A stretch of 30,502 bases of DNA, taken from the IMG/VR virus record IMGVR_UViG_3300044655_000350, positions 1-30,502 of that record; one strand, given 5' to 3'. The position numbers and the translations under genes are program-made. The notes under the pieces are model-generated. The model made no database searches. It saw nothing but the letters and a program-made list of their open reading frames with translations, and was not told the origin of the DNA. The stretch is from a virus. Numbering within the stretch: the first letter of the stretch is position 1; the number at the start of each line of letters is the position of its first letter. Below are positions 1 to 9,700 of this stretch, one piece after another.

Positions 1-1
1 A

Positions 2-964
2 GAAAACCCATATGAGTGGGTTCCAGCTATTACAAACCAAGCAGGCGAGTTTGCTTTAACGCATGGCTCATTTATTATGGGAGCAATACCAACACGCCAA
101 GAAATACTGGTATGGACTAACTCTGCGCTTTATTCTATGCAATACCTAGGTGCGCCCTACGTGTGGGGTTTTAATATCTTGATGGATAATATTTCTGTCA
201 TGTCCCCTAACTCCATGATTACGGTTAACAACGTAACTTACTGGATGGGTGTGGATAAGTTCTATATGTATTCTGGGCGTGTAGAAACATTGCCTTGCTC
301 TTTACGCCAGTACATTTTTGATGACTTAAATAGAGACCAATCATTTCAAGTATTTGCTGGTGGCAATGAGGGCTTTAACGAGGTTTGGTGGTTTTATGTA
401 AGCAATTCAAGCAATGCCACAGAGGTTGATAAATACGTTATTTACAATTATTTAGACCGTGTTTGGTATTACGGTTCTATGGCAAGAACAGCATGGTTAG
501 ATTCAGGTATTAGAAACTACCCTATGGCTGCAAACTATGAAAACCGTATTTTGTACCATGAGAATGGCTGTTGTGATGGAGCTGGACTAACTCCAGTACC
601 TATTTACTCGTACATTCAATCATCTGACTTTGATATTGGCGATGGTCATAACTTTGGTTTTGTATGGCGTATCTTGCCTGACATAAACTTCAATGGCTCG
701 ACTGTTAATAATCCTTACGTTACCATGACTGTTAAACCTCGCGTTAACTCAGGTACGCCTTATGGTGAAGCCAACAACCCAACTGTTACAAGCCAGGATA
801 ACTTTACATTAAGAGGTTCATACAATATCCAAGAGTTTACTGGACAGGTATACACTCGCATTAGAGGCAGGCAGATGAGCTTTAGGATTGATTCTGATGG
901 ACTTGGAGTAGCTTGGCAACTAGGTTCGCCTCGTATCGATATTCGCCCTGATGGGAGGCGGTAG
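2..964 (+). CDS. P22 gp10-like packaged-DNA stabilisation / tail protein (5'-truncated)
   Basis: The reading frame is open to the left edge with no stop before the first ATG at 77, so the true start is outside the window and about 320 C-terminal residues are seen. The pattern VWTNSALYSMQYLGAPYVWG, then a stretch resembling 'sPNs...vnnvtYWMG..kFYmYsGrve.LPCslr.yiFdd', and a C-terminus ending IRGRQMSFRIDS..LG..WQLGSPRIDIRPDG, is what I know from P22 gp10-type tail accessory proteins of podoviruses, which plug the portal after packaging. P22 gp10 is about 470 residues, so roughly a third is missing. It leads the plus-strand virion arm, and the next gene starts 3 bases after its stop. No signal peptide or membrane segment is apparent. 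Assignment is by motif memory, not by a search. Confidence 0.8.
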   Translation, partial: ENPYEWVPAITNQAGEFALTHGSFIMGAIPTRQEILVWTNSALYSMQYLGAPYVWGFNILMDNISVMSPNSMITVNNVTYWMGVDKFYMYSGRVETLPCSLRQYIFDDLNRDQSFQVFAGGNEGFNEVWWFYVSNSSNATEVDKYVIYNYLDRVWYYGSMARTAWLDSGIRNYPMAANYENRILYHENGCCDGAGLTPVPIYSYIQSSDFDIGDGHNFGFVWRILPDINFNGSTVNNPYVTMTVKPRVNSGTPYGEANNPTVTSQDNFTLRGSYNIQEFTGQVYTRIRGRQMSFRIDSDGLGVAWQLGSPRIDIRPDGRR

Positions 965-967
965 ATA

Positions 968-1279
968 ATGGCATATAATACCCCACTAAAAAAATTAACG
1001 CTTATACCGCCAAAGGCCCCCAACTTACCAATTGCACCCGTTGACTATTCTCAACAGTATCAAGACCAGTTAAGTAATGCATTCCGTCTTTATTTTGGGC
1101 AGGTAGATAACATTACACAAGCATTAACAATACCTGATTCAGGTATAACAGCAGATAGACCTATAAGTACGACCTTAGTTAAATTACAAATAGGGCAGAT
1201 GTATTTTGACACTACGCTAGGTTTACCTATTTGGTGGGACGGTACTGACTGGATAAACGCCGCTGGAACAGTAGTGTAA
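968..1279 (+). CDS. Small conserved tail/neck-type protein, function unknown
   Basis: This 103-residue protein has a proline-rich N-terminus and a C-terminal block, GQMYFDTTLGLPIWWDGTDW, that recurs at the ends of small proteins in podovirus tail modules. A strong Shine-Dalgarno (GGGAGGCGG) precedes the ATG, overlapping the end of the upstream gene. It lies between the gp10-like gene and the cupin-like gene, so a virion or tail-fibre-attachment role is the likely inference. No catalytic motif is visible. It is a real gene by position, RBS and tight spacing, but its role is not established. Confidence 0.75.
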   Translation: MAYNTPLKKLTLIPPKAPNLPIAPVDYSQQYQDQLSNAFRLYFGQVDNITQALTIPDSGITADRPISTTLVKLQIGQMYFDTTLGLPIWWDGTDWINAAGTVV

Positions 1280-1298
1280 TACATGATATTATTAGCTT

Positions 1299-1787
1299 AT
1301 GCAAATAGAGCCTACAGAGTTATCTAAGTTAGTATCTACAGAAGTACCAAGTCGCGTACAGATAGATAAGTTACAAGCTGAAATGGCAACGATGCCTATA
1401 GCGATGAGCTTTAAAACAGAGCATTATTTCTCTGGCGGAATGTACGGTAGGAAGATGACGTTGCCCGCAGGAGTACTACTTGTAGGAAGGGTGCATAAGA
1501 CCGACCACTTATTCATATGCGCTCAAGGTGAAGCAATAGTATGGACTGAAAATGGCATGCGTAAGATACATGCTGGCGATGTAATTCCTACTAAAGCAGG
1601 AACAAAGAATGTAGTGTTAGCTATTACTGAGACTATAGGGTTTACCGCACTTAAAACAGATAAAACAGATGTAGCCGAAGCTGAAGATGAGTTGGTTGAA
1701 AATGACCCTGACTCTCCTTACGGAGTAGGTAACGAATTAAAAGACTGGGCGGTGGCCCTTAAAACAAATCAGATTGAGGGTATATGA
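1299..1787 (+). CDS. Cupin-like protein in the virion module
   Basis: The 162 residues contain a central run of beta-strand-like segments (LPAGVLLVGRVHKTDHLFIC, then GEAIVWTENG.RKIHAGDVIP.KAGTKNVVLAIT, about residues 48-110). The Gly and His spacing and the 'aGD.iptkaG' turn are those of a single cupin barrel. The acidic C-terminus ends in ...LKTNQIEGI. Proteins of this kind are common but uncharacterised between tail and internal-core genes of podoviruses. No obvious Shine-Dalgarno precedes the ATG. It ends with TGA at 1785-1787, one base before the ATG of the next gene. The same frame stays open after this TGA into a Gly/Ser-rich stretch (see findings). No sugar- or metal-binding role can be proved from the sequence. 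Confidence 0.7.
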   Translation: MQIEPTELSKLVSTEVPSRVQIDKLQAEMATMPIAMSFKTEHYFSGGMYGRKMTLPAGVLLVGRVHKTDHLFICAQGEAIVWTENGMRKIHAGDVIPTKAGTKNVVLAITETIGFTALKTDKTDVAEAEDELVENDPDSPYGVGNELKDWAVALKTNQIEGI

Positions 1788-1788
1788 T

Positions 1789-3645
1789 ATGACTTTCGCA
1801 ACATCAGCAGTAGTAATGAGTCAAGTAGCGGCGGCGGAAGCGGCGGCAACAGCAGCGGCAATGGCTGCAACAGCGGGAGGAGCGGCAACGGCAGCTACAG
1901 CGGCAGCTAGCGGAATCGAAGCGGCAACGGCAGCGTCAGCACAACAAGCGGCACAGGCAGCGATGACTGGAGCGGGAGGAGCAACGGCAGCAGCCCCAAC
2001 AGCAGCAATGGCAGCGCCAACAGCAACAGGCGGCATACAAGGTGCTAACCTAGCTAACTTCTCCGGAAATACTATGATAGATGCGGGAGGGTCTTTAATA
2101 GGTGAGTCAGGTGGACCATTAGCTTTACCTTCAACACCCGTAGCCCCGGAAGTAGCGATGCCAGCTCAAGTAGCAACACCAGCGGCGGTTCCAGCGCCAG
2201 CAGGTCTAGAACAAATAGGCCCCAATATGGGACAAGTAAACCCAATGAACTACGGTAACGCAGTTCCAGGCATGCCTTCTACCGCACCTTACGGCGCCAA
2301 CTACGAACAACTATCTAGCGTAACTAACCAAGCTCCTAGTGCGTTTAATACTTCAGCTGGACAATTTACAGGTGTTCAAGGTACTCCACCTAGCGCGTTA
2401 GAACGTGGTTTTGGTAAGGTGATGGACTGGGCCGAGAAAAATCCTCTAACTTCCCTATACGCTGCGTCTACTATGGCTAATGCGTTACTTGCACCGAGCG
2501 ATGAAGAACCTAAGAAAAAACCTAGCTCATTAAGCAAATATAAACTATCGCCTGATTTCCAAGCATCTAGACCTACGCCTAATGTATATAAACCTCAATA
2601 CCAAAGCTTCGCTGAAGGTGGCATAGCCGCACTAGCAGGTGGCAGTTACCCAATGGGCATGCAAGATAACACTCAATTTGCAACTCCAACTCAAATGCCT
2701 ATGAGTGCGGAAGTAGTCAATGCTGATTATGAAATGAAAACATCGCCTTTCTCAGGTGAGCCTGTTCGTATGGCATCTGGTGGAGTAGCTTCGCCCCAAT
2801 ATAATTATGCTCCGCAAGCAGCATTTTCTCAAAGTTCTATGAACAACCCAATAATGGGTTTTGGTAAAGGCGGCGGTAGAGCTGTAGAACCAGTAGACCC
2901 ACTAGCTAATTTTGTTCGTGCTCCTGATGTAGCGCCTAACCCATACAGACCTAGTTATGTCCCTGAAACAGAAACTCAAATGGGACCGCCATCAAACGAC
3001 GCGTTATTAAGTACAGTAGCTAACTGGGGCGGGGCACAAAACCTTTTAAGTACTTACGCACCAAACTTAGCTCCTCCTCAATCAGCTCCGGCAATGGCAA
3101 CTGCACCAGCGGCTAGCGGTCCAGGTTTTAAAGCAGGCGGCATGCCGTCTCCAGATATTGATGTAGGAGTTGTAAGTGAGGACGACCCAGACTTTGCGTT
3201 TACTTCCCCATACAAAACAGCGGCTGGTAGATTAGAGAAGTTATACAAAAAGACACATGTAAATCAGAAACCTCCTGCAGTTGCTCCGGCACTAGGCGCA
3301 ATAGACTTGACCCCTGCTATGACTAAAAAAGCAGCGCAAGGCGGTATTATGGGTGCTGATTCAAACTTAGGCGGTTACGCCGCGGGGGGTAAGTCTAGAC
3401 TACTTAAAGGCCCGGGCGATGGCATGAGTGACGACATACCTGCTACAATTGCAGATAAACAACCCGCTCGTTTGGCTGATGGTGAGTTTGTAATTCCAGC
3501 TGATGTAGTTTCTCATTTAGGTAATGGGTCTACTGATGCAGGGGCTAAACAACTGCATGGTATGATGGACAAAGTGCGTAAAGCGCGCACCGGTAGGAAA
3601 TCGCAAGGTAAACAAATTAATCCTAAGAAATTTATGTTAGCCTAA
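1789..3645 (+). CDS. Alanine/glycine-rich virion protein with conserved C-terminal motif
   Basis: I place the start at the ATG at 1789, not the in-frame TTG at 1774: GAGGG at 1776-1780 sits 8 bases upstream of the ATG. The 618-residue product has three parts. Residues about 10-80 are almost pure Ala/Thr with some Gln and Gly. The middle is disordered, rich in Pro, Gly, Ala and Asn, and carries repeats such as FAEGGIAALAGG and MASGGVAS. The basic C-terminus contains GPGDGMSDDIPATI, LADGEFVIPADVVSHLGNG and TDAGAKQLHGMMDKVRKART. This C-terminal signature is one I recognise from uncultured marine and freshwater podovirus structural proteins. The position before the gp13-like gene suggests an internal core or ejection protein. 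Function beyond 'virion-associated' is inferred. Confidence 0.7.
   Translation: MTFATSAVVMSQVAAAEAAATAAAMAATAGGAATAATAAASGIEAATAASAQQAAQAAMTGAGGATAAAPTAAMAAPTATGGIQGANLANFSGNTMIDAGGSLIGESGGPLALPSTPVAPEVAMPAQVATPAAVPAPAGLEQIGPNMGQVNPMNYGNAVPGMPSTAPYGANYEQLSSVTNQAPSAFNTSAGQFTGVQGTPPSALERGFGKVMDWAEKNPLTSLYAASTMANALLAPSDEEPKKKPSSLSKYKLSPDFQASRPTPNVYKPQYQSFAEGGIAALAGGSYPMGMQDNTQFATPTQMPMSAEVVNADYEMKTSPFSGEPVRMASGGVASPQYNYAPQAAFSQSSMNNPIMGFGKGGGRAVEPVDPLANFVRAPDVAPNPYRPSYVPETETQMGPPSNDALLSTVANWGGAQNLLSTYAPNLAPPQSAPAMATAPAASGPGFKAGGMPSPDIDVGVVSEDDPDFAFTSPYKTAAGRLEKLYKKTHVNQKPPAVAPALGAIDLTPAMTKKAAQGGIMGADSNLGGYAAGGKSRLLKGPGDGMSDDIPATIADKQPARLADGEFVIPADVVSHLGNGSTDAGAKQLHGMMDKVRKARTGRKSQGKQINPKKFMLA
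1820..2036 (+). repeat. Low-complexity GCN tract encoding an Ala/Thr run
   Basis: About 215 bases are built almost entirely from GCG, GCA, GCT, ACA, ACG, GGA and CAA codons, making an imperfect triplet repeat at the start of the virion protein. GCG is much denser here than in neighbouring genes, where GCT and GCA dominate. Antisense translation also gives an Ala-rich frame, a shadow of the repeat. The tract could expand or contract by slippage. Confidence 0.7.
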
Positions 3646-3648
3646 ACT

Positions 3649-4071
3649 ATGGAGATTTCAATCGTACCTGTCGAGCATATCGACAGTGTTTGGCCTTCAG
3701 TAGAACAATACTTAAAAGGCGCTGCTGATTACACTTATGGTAGGTTTACAGTTGGGGATATTAAAAACAGACTGTATACAGCGCCTCAACAGTTGTGGAT
3801 AGCGTACGATGAAGAAACTGTGTATGGAGTGGTTGTAACTGAACTAACTCAATATCCTCAAATGCGTACTTTGGTTATGCATTTTACTGGCGGTACAGAG
3901 TTACCTAAGTGGAAAAACGAAATGCTGCAAATTCTGCAACGGTTTGCTAAAGACCAAGGATGTAGTGTTATAGAAAGTTATGGCCGTATTGGCTGGGAAA
4001 AAGTATTTAAAAACGACGGGTTTAAATCGAGGTTCATGTTTTATGAGCTTCCTGTGGAGAAAGAAGTATGA
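3649..4071 (+). CDS. T7 gp13-like internal virion protein with GNAT/acyltransferase-like fold
   Basis: The 140-residue protein has the secondary-structure order of a small GNAT domain: an N-terminal strand (MEISIVPVEH), helices, LWIAYDEETVYGVVVTEL as the central beta hairpin, TLVMHFTGG before a helix, then GCSVIESYGRIGWEKVFKNDGF as the C-terminal 'W..vf...GFk' segment. T7 internal protein A (gp13, about 138 residues) shares this length, this fold relationship and this position before the large internal core genes, so I infer the same role in core assembly. No clear acetyl-CoA pyrophosphate loop (R/QxxGxG/A) is present, so enzymatic activity is doubtful. Its stop overlaps the next start as ATGA (4068-4071). 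Confidence 0.65.
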   Translation: MEISIVPVEHIDSVWPSVEQYLKGAADYTYGRFTVGDIKNRLYTAPQQLWIAYDEETVYGVVVTELTQYPQMRTLVMHFTGGTELPKWKNEMLQILQRFAKDQGCSVIESYGRIGWEKVFKNDGFKSRFMFYELPVEKEV

Positions 4072-6704
4072 GATATAATCATCTAGATATGTTACCTGAA
4101 GAGGCATTCCAAAAAGTCGGAAAGTCTATAAAACTATATGGTAAAGGTGGAGGTAGTACTGAGTCTACGGGTACCACGTATACAACTAATATTCCAGAGT
4201 ATGCTCAACCTTATGTTGAGACCATGTTGGGCGCGACCCAAAAACAACTGTTTAACATGACCCCAAAAGGGGAAATAACTGGTTTCCAACCGTACACTCC
4301 TTACAGTACAAACGCGCAGGATTACGTTGCTGGCTTCTCCCCCATGCAACAACAGTCATTCCAAAACGCAGCTAACCTACGCGCTCCAGGTCAATTTGGT
4401 CAAGCTACAGACTTAGCAGGCGCATCAGGTTTAGGTTCATTAGGTATGGCTGGGCAGCTAGCTAATACAGGCGCTAATTACGCGCAACAAGCTACAAACC
4501 CTAACGCGGTTCAAGCGTATATGAATCCGTATTTGCAGTCCTCTCTTGCTCCACAGTTAGAATCCATGCGCCGTCAGTATGGTATTACAGGAACTCAACA
4601 ACAAGGCCAAGCAACTCAAGCTGGCGCATTTGGTGGTACTCGTGAAGCGCTTATGGCAGCTGAAAACAATCGCGCTATGAACTCCGCTATGGATAACGCT
4701 ATTGCTCAAGGATATAACACCGCGTTTAACAACGCCCAACAGCAACAACAATTTGGTGCTAACTTAGGACTACAAGGCGGTCAAGCCGCATTAACAGGTT
4801 TAGGCCAAGCTGGTCAAGCTGCAGGTACACTAGGCGCGTTAGGCGGTCAACAACTAGGCGCTCAAAAAGATATTATCGGATTGCAAAATCAATTTGGTGC
4901 ACAGCAACAAGCACAACAACAAAATATGATTAACCAATCTATCCAAGACTACGCTACACAACAACAATACCCAATGATGCAACTAGGTATGATGTCTAAT
5001 ATGTTGCGCGGTTTACCTATGCAAGGCGTTACAACTCAGTCTTACCAAGCCACACCTAATGCATTAACTCAAGGTATCGGTGCACTTGGTACAGGCTTAG
5101 CACTATCTAACGCGCTAGGCGGGGGTAAGGCAGCAGGTGGTGAGATTAAGTCTTACGCGAAAGGTGGTATTGCTTCATTTGACGTAGGTGGCGATGTTAA
5201 GAGTGATTTGTATGACTACTCCCCAGAAAAGTTAAACGAGGTTATTAAGTCTACAGAAAGCGAAACAGTGCGCAACTTAGCGCGTTCCATCCTTAAAGAC
5301 AAGACCGGCATGGCTGGTGGCGGCATCATTGCGTTTGCTGACGGTGATTTAGTAGACGAAGAGAAACAGGCTGTAAAAGATAGGCAAGCGATGAAACATG
5401 CGGGGGCTTACCTCACAGACGTTGCTTCATTACCAGCTACGCTAGTAGACAAAGGGCTAGCAGGTTTGGGTAACTTTGGCGGGCGGGTAGCCAACGCACT
5501 GTCAGGTGAAGCTAAATACCCCACCGATATTGAAGGTAGGTCCATATCGCAAGCGCAAAAGAATTTATTTAGAGATGACCCATACTATAGTAAACAAACC
5601 GATAAACCTGTTGCGAAACCAGCAGCGGCTCCAGTAGCAGCAAAACCAGAGGCAGGGTTACCACCAGCCCAAGAAGTTAAACCGGCTAAAGAAAAACCAG
5701 TAATGGAAAAACCAGCGGGTGGCGCATCTGCAGAAAACGCGGCTCCGGCTCAATCAGCTGCTTACATGCCAACTACTCAATCTGTGGAAGAAGGTATTTT
5801 ATCTGCTCTGCCTAAAGAAGCTCAAGACTACCTAAGAACTAAACCTACTGAGCAAACTACGGCTCAGATTGCGGAGCAACGAAATAAAGACCGTGAAGCG
5901 TTTATGGGTCCGAACACAGCTGCAGCAGAATATCGTAAGTCAGTTATGGACCAAAAAGCTAGCGCTAAAGATGAAGCTGAGCGTCTACAACAAATGCGTT
6001 TGGCAGAGTTCTTTTCTGTGTGGGGTACAACTCCTGGCCCTACTTTGGTCGCGGGTATGGAAGCAGCTAAGAAAACTATTCCTAGTCTAATTAAAGATAA
6101 GGATGACCAGAAAAAAGCTAAGGCCGACCTAGACAAAATTATATATAATCTAGACCAAGCATCTCGCTTAGAAAAAGCTGGTGATTTTGACGCTGCCGCT
6201 AAAATTAAAGCAGACCAAGCTAAAGCCTCTCAATCATGGGGTGAACATTGGTTAAAAGCCGCCGAATCTGAAGCACGTAATAAAACAACGCTACAAGCTG
6301 GTCGTGAGCAAAATGTTAGCCAAGAGAAACAAACTAGAGAAAGAAACGCCAGCCAAGAAAGAGTAGCCTCAATGACTAAAGGCGACATAGCTGAAGCTAA
6401 AAATTTAGCTCTCGCACAAAAAGCAGATGCGCATGTAGATGATGTCAAGGCTAAAATTGCAGATAATAGAAATAAAAAAGAGTATACAGACCTAAAAGGA
6501 AAAGCCGATATAGCGGATAGAATTGACCCTAGTAGCTCTGCGTACGCTTCTCATCAACAGGCTAAAAAAGATTTAGCTAAATGGCAGGCGGATGAAAAAA
6601 GTCAAATAGCTAAAGCTGAAAAAACTAGAGATATTTTCTGGAAAAAAACGGGATTTGATGACGGTAGTGGCACAGCAGGCAATGACATACTCGGAATAAG
6701 ATAA
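4068..6704 (+). CDS. Large Gln/Gly/Ala-rich internal virion protein
   Basis: This 878-residue protein starts with a Gly/Ser/Thr segment (GKGGGSTESTGTT) and then IPEYAQPYVETML, a pattern seen at the start of podovirus internal virion proteins. Residues about 85-330 are a long run of Gln, Ala, Gly, Asn and Leu with helical periodicity. The middle carries YAKGGIASFDVGG and MAGGGIIAFADGD, matching motifs in the preceding Ala-rich protein. Residues about 510-580 are a Pro/Ala/Lys linker, and the C-terminal ~250 residues are Lys/Glu/Ala-rich and probably coiled coil. Translation is coupled to the gp13-like gene (ATGA, GGAG upstream). Position and composition suggest a T7 gp14/gp15-type ejection protein. 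No enzyme motif was found. Confidence 0.65.
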   Translation: MRYNHLDMLPEEAFQKVGKSIKLYGKGGGSTESTGTTYTTNIPEYAQPYVETMLGATQKQLFNMTPKGEITGFQPYTPYSTNAQDYVAGFSPMQQQSFQNAANLRAPGQFGQATDLAGASGLGSLGMAGQLANTGANYAQQATNPNAVQAYMNPYLQSSLAPQLESMRRQYGITGTQQQGQATQAGAFGGTREALMAAENNRAMNSAMDNAIAQGYNTAFNNAQQQQQFGANLGLQGGQAALTGLGQAGQAAGTLGALGGQQLGAQKDIIGLQNQFGAQQQAQQQNMINQSIQDYATQQQYPMMQLGMMSNMLRGLPMQGVTTQSYQATPNALTQGIGALGTGLALSNALGGGKAAGGEIKSYAKGGIASFDVGGDVKSDLYDYSPEKLNEVIKSTESETVRNLARSILKDKTGMAGGGIIAFADGDLVDEEKQAVKDRQAMKHAGAYLTDVASLPATLVDKGLAGLGNFGGRVANALSGEAKYPTDIEGRSISQAQKNLFRDDPYYSKQTDKPVAKPAAAPVAAKPEAGLPPAQEVKPAKEKPVMEKPAGGASAENAAPAQSAAYMPTTQSVEEGILSALPKEAQDYLRTKPTEQTTAQIAEQRNKDREAFMGPNTAAAEYRKSVMDQKASAKDEAERLQQMRLAEFFSVWGTTPGPTLVAGMEAAKKTIPSLIKDKDDQKKAKADLDKIIYNLDQASRLEKAGDFDAAAKIKADQAKASQSWGEHWLKAAESEARNKTTLQAGREQNVSQEKQTRERNASQERVASMTKGDIAEAKNLALAQKADAHVDDVKAKIADNRNKKEYTDLKGKADIADRIDPSSSAYASHQQAKKDLAKWQADEKSQIAKAEKTRDIFWKKTGFDDGSGTAGNDILGIR

Positions 6705-6708
6705 CAAG

Positions 6709-9700
6709 ATGAATATAAACGAAATCAGAGAAAAGTATCCGCAGTACAATGATTTATCTGATGAACAACTAGCCCAAGGGTTACATAAAAAGTTTTATTC
6801 AGATTTACCGTACGAGGATTTTAGTTCTAAAATTGGGTTATCTACTACCCCCGTAGCCCCCCCTACCCCCGTGGTAGACCCTAACTCCAGCGACCTTGTT
6901 CGTGGGTTTAAATCTTACTTACCCCAAACTAAAGAAATATTTGGCGGCGCTGAGGCAATGCTAGGTAAAGCTATAGGTTCAGAGGGCTTGCTTAAAGCGG
7001 GTATCGAGAATGTTCAAGAAGCTAACGTAGCTCAACAAGCTGTATCTCGTGATACTGACTCCTTTACTGACGCATGGGAAAAAGGTATAGGCGCAGTTCT
7101 TACTGATTGGCTACCGTACAACGTAGGTCAAGGGGTGTCTAACATTCTTGAAACAGTTGCTACAGCGGGTGCAGGTGCTGTATTAGGTTCTGCTGCAGGC
7201 CCAGCTGGTACTATCGGCGGAGGTTTAAGCGGAGTAGTAGGCAAACAATTAGTTAAAAAAGGTATCAAAGAAGCTACCGAAAAAATAATGCAAGAAGAAG
7301 GTAAGGACGCAGCTGAAGCTTATGTAGCTAAACAAACAGCTGACTACCTAGCCTCTACTGAAGGTCGCAAAGAAGTTAATAAATACATCGGTGCTACAGC
7401 CGGTACAGCTGCTCAAGCTGGATTACATGGTACAGGCGAGACAACTAGTCGCGCTATAGGCGAAGCCGTGAACCAAGGCCAAGCTCCTCAAGACATAGAC
7501 TTAGCTAGGTTACTACCAGCAGCTGCAGTGCACTCTGTTGCAGACTTCGTTGTATCTAAAATAGGACTTAATGCATTCAAGGGCGCTACTCAACAGGGTA
7601 GTAAATCGCTTGTTTACGATGTTACAAAACTTGTTGCAACCACAGGCGCTAAGGAAGTACCAGCTGAAGAAATTCAAGCTATGGCTGAGCGCTATGGCGC
7701 TAACTTATCCCTAACTGATGCGGAAGCTCTTAAAGAGTATGTCAATACAGCAGCAGCTTCGTTTGCTATGTCTGTTGCACCGGGCGTTGTCGGGGGTGTT
7801 CGTTCGCACTTAGCGGGTAGAGCAGTTGATACAGTTACAGGCGAAATAGACCAAGGGCAAGAGATATCAACCGAGCAAGCTCAACAAACCGAACCATCCC
7901 CAATAGATACTGATGTAGCTGATATACTAAATAATACAGCGGAGGCACAAAGTGGAAGAAGAACGCGTAAAACTGCTGGAGCAAGCACTGATATATCTGG
8001 AGGAACCGACCTTACAGAATCTGCTACCAGAGCTGGAGCAATTGTCGGAGATAGAGTGGATGGGGCTGGAAGCGATGTTGGAACTCTTGAAGTCGGAACG
8101 GATGCGCAGCCAACTACACTAGACGAAGCTAAAACGAAAACAGTCGTAGCTAAAAAAGAAACACCACCGACTGCTAGCTTTATCACGGAAGAAGAGGCAG
8201 AACCTCAAGTTATTAAGGCTGTAGGGGCCGTGACTAAAGAACCATCAGTACAGAATTACTTAAACAAGAACTCGTACTATTCTGCTGCAGCTCCAAAAGA
8301 CGTTAGCACTGCTGTAACTAGAGCTGGGTTAGACCACGCTGATGACATGTTTGACACTGTAGATATTAAAAACGGGGTCTATCCCGCTATCAAACAAAAA
8401 CTAGCTGAATTCAATGAGCCTCAAGAAGTAAAACGAGAAGAACTGCGCGCCACTATGGAAGCAGAGGGTAAAAACCCTAAAATAATTGCGGAAGCCCTCA
8501 ATAAAAAATTCCCTATATATAAATCCATGCAAGACGCTTTAAAATTTATGGACATGAAAGATATTGTATCCATATATAAAGAGAACGCGGGTAAAAAAGA
8601 AATAGATTCAGACGAAGGTGGGGAAGATAGGGTTGCCCACATGGCAGATAGAGATGTATTTACTCAATCTTTAACCCCATTCCAAAAATTAAAAGTAGAC
8701 AGAGACAGTGAAAAGTCATTTGAGGACTTAGTAAAAAGACAATACTCTACTAGAGATGCCTCAGCTACTGACAAACGTAGAACCAGCAAACTTAATAAGG
8801 CGTCAAAATATCTTCAGAGTCTTGACTTAGAAGAAGAACGCTCTGCCGTCCTTAAAGAACTCCGCGAAATAGGTGACATAACTAATCAGACTGCTCTAAA
8901 TACTGAAATTGCAGGGATTGAAACCGCCTTGCAGGCCCAACAACGCGTAAAAAACACTCTTACTAAAAAGCTAAGTAATAAAAGATTAACTGAAAAAACT
9001 AGGACTAAATTACAAGACGAGTTAGATACTCTAGAAACCGAGCGCGCTGAGACAAATAAAAAACTACTTGCTAGCAGAAGCAAACGGGTTCGAAGTTCAA
9101 ACGAAGAAAAAGCTAAGGCGCTTAAAGCTAGGTTAGCTGAGATTACTACTGAGTTAGGGTACACTGAAAAAGAAGAAGTATTTGCTGATATAGATACAAC
9201 TAAAAAAGGCGTAGCTAAGAAAGGCGCAACTCCTCAATCAGTATACGAGTCATCTACCGCTGCTCAGATTGGGGAAAAACTACGTGAGCCTGTAATAGAG
9301 GCGGTGCAAAAAGCTATAGCTACTAAAGCTAACTTAAATGGGCTATTAGAAGTATTAGCAAACGATAAAATAAATGATACGAATTCTCGTAAGCAAGCTG
9401 AGACAGTACTAAACCTATTCAAAAAAGTACCCTACTTAAAAGCACTAAACATAAAAGCAAAAGTAGTATTCGGCACTATGCCAGCTGGTACTAGCGGTAA
9501 GTTTGACCCTGCTACAAATACTATTACTCTAGCTGGTAATAACGGAATATACACGGGTCCTATAAGCCTACCCCAAGTTTTAATGCACGAAACAATGCAT
9601 TATCTTACCGACCATGTAACTAGCAATAGGGCTAAATACTTAGAGTCAATAAAAGACCTTGTACTTAGAGCAGAAAAAGCTGCTGCCCTTAATCGCTTAG

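Noticed and set aside
1821-2036. Ala-rich minus-strand frame opposite the GCN tract
   Set aside because: It is the reverse reading of a triplet repeat and lies against the direction of the virion operon with no start signal.
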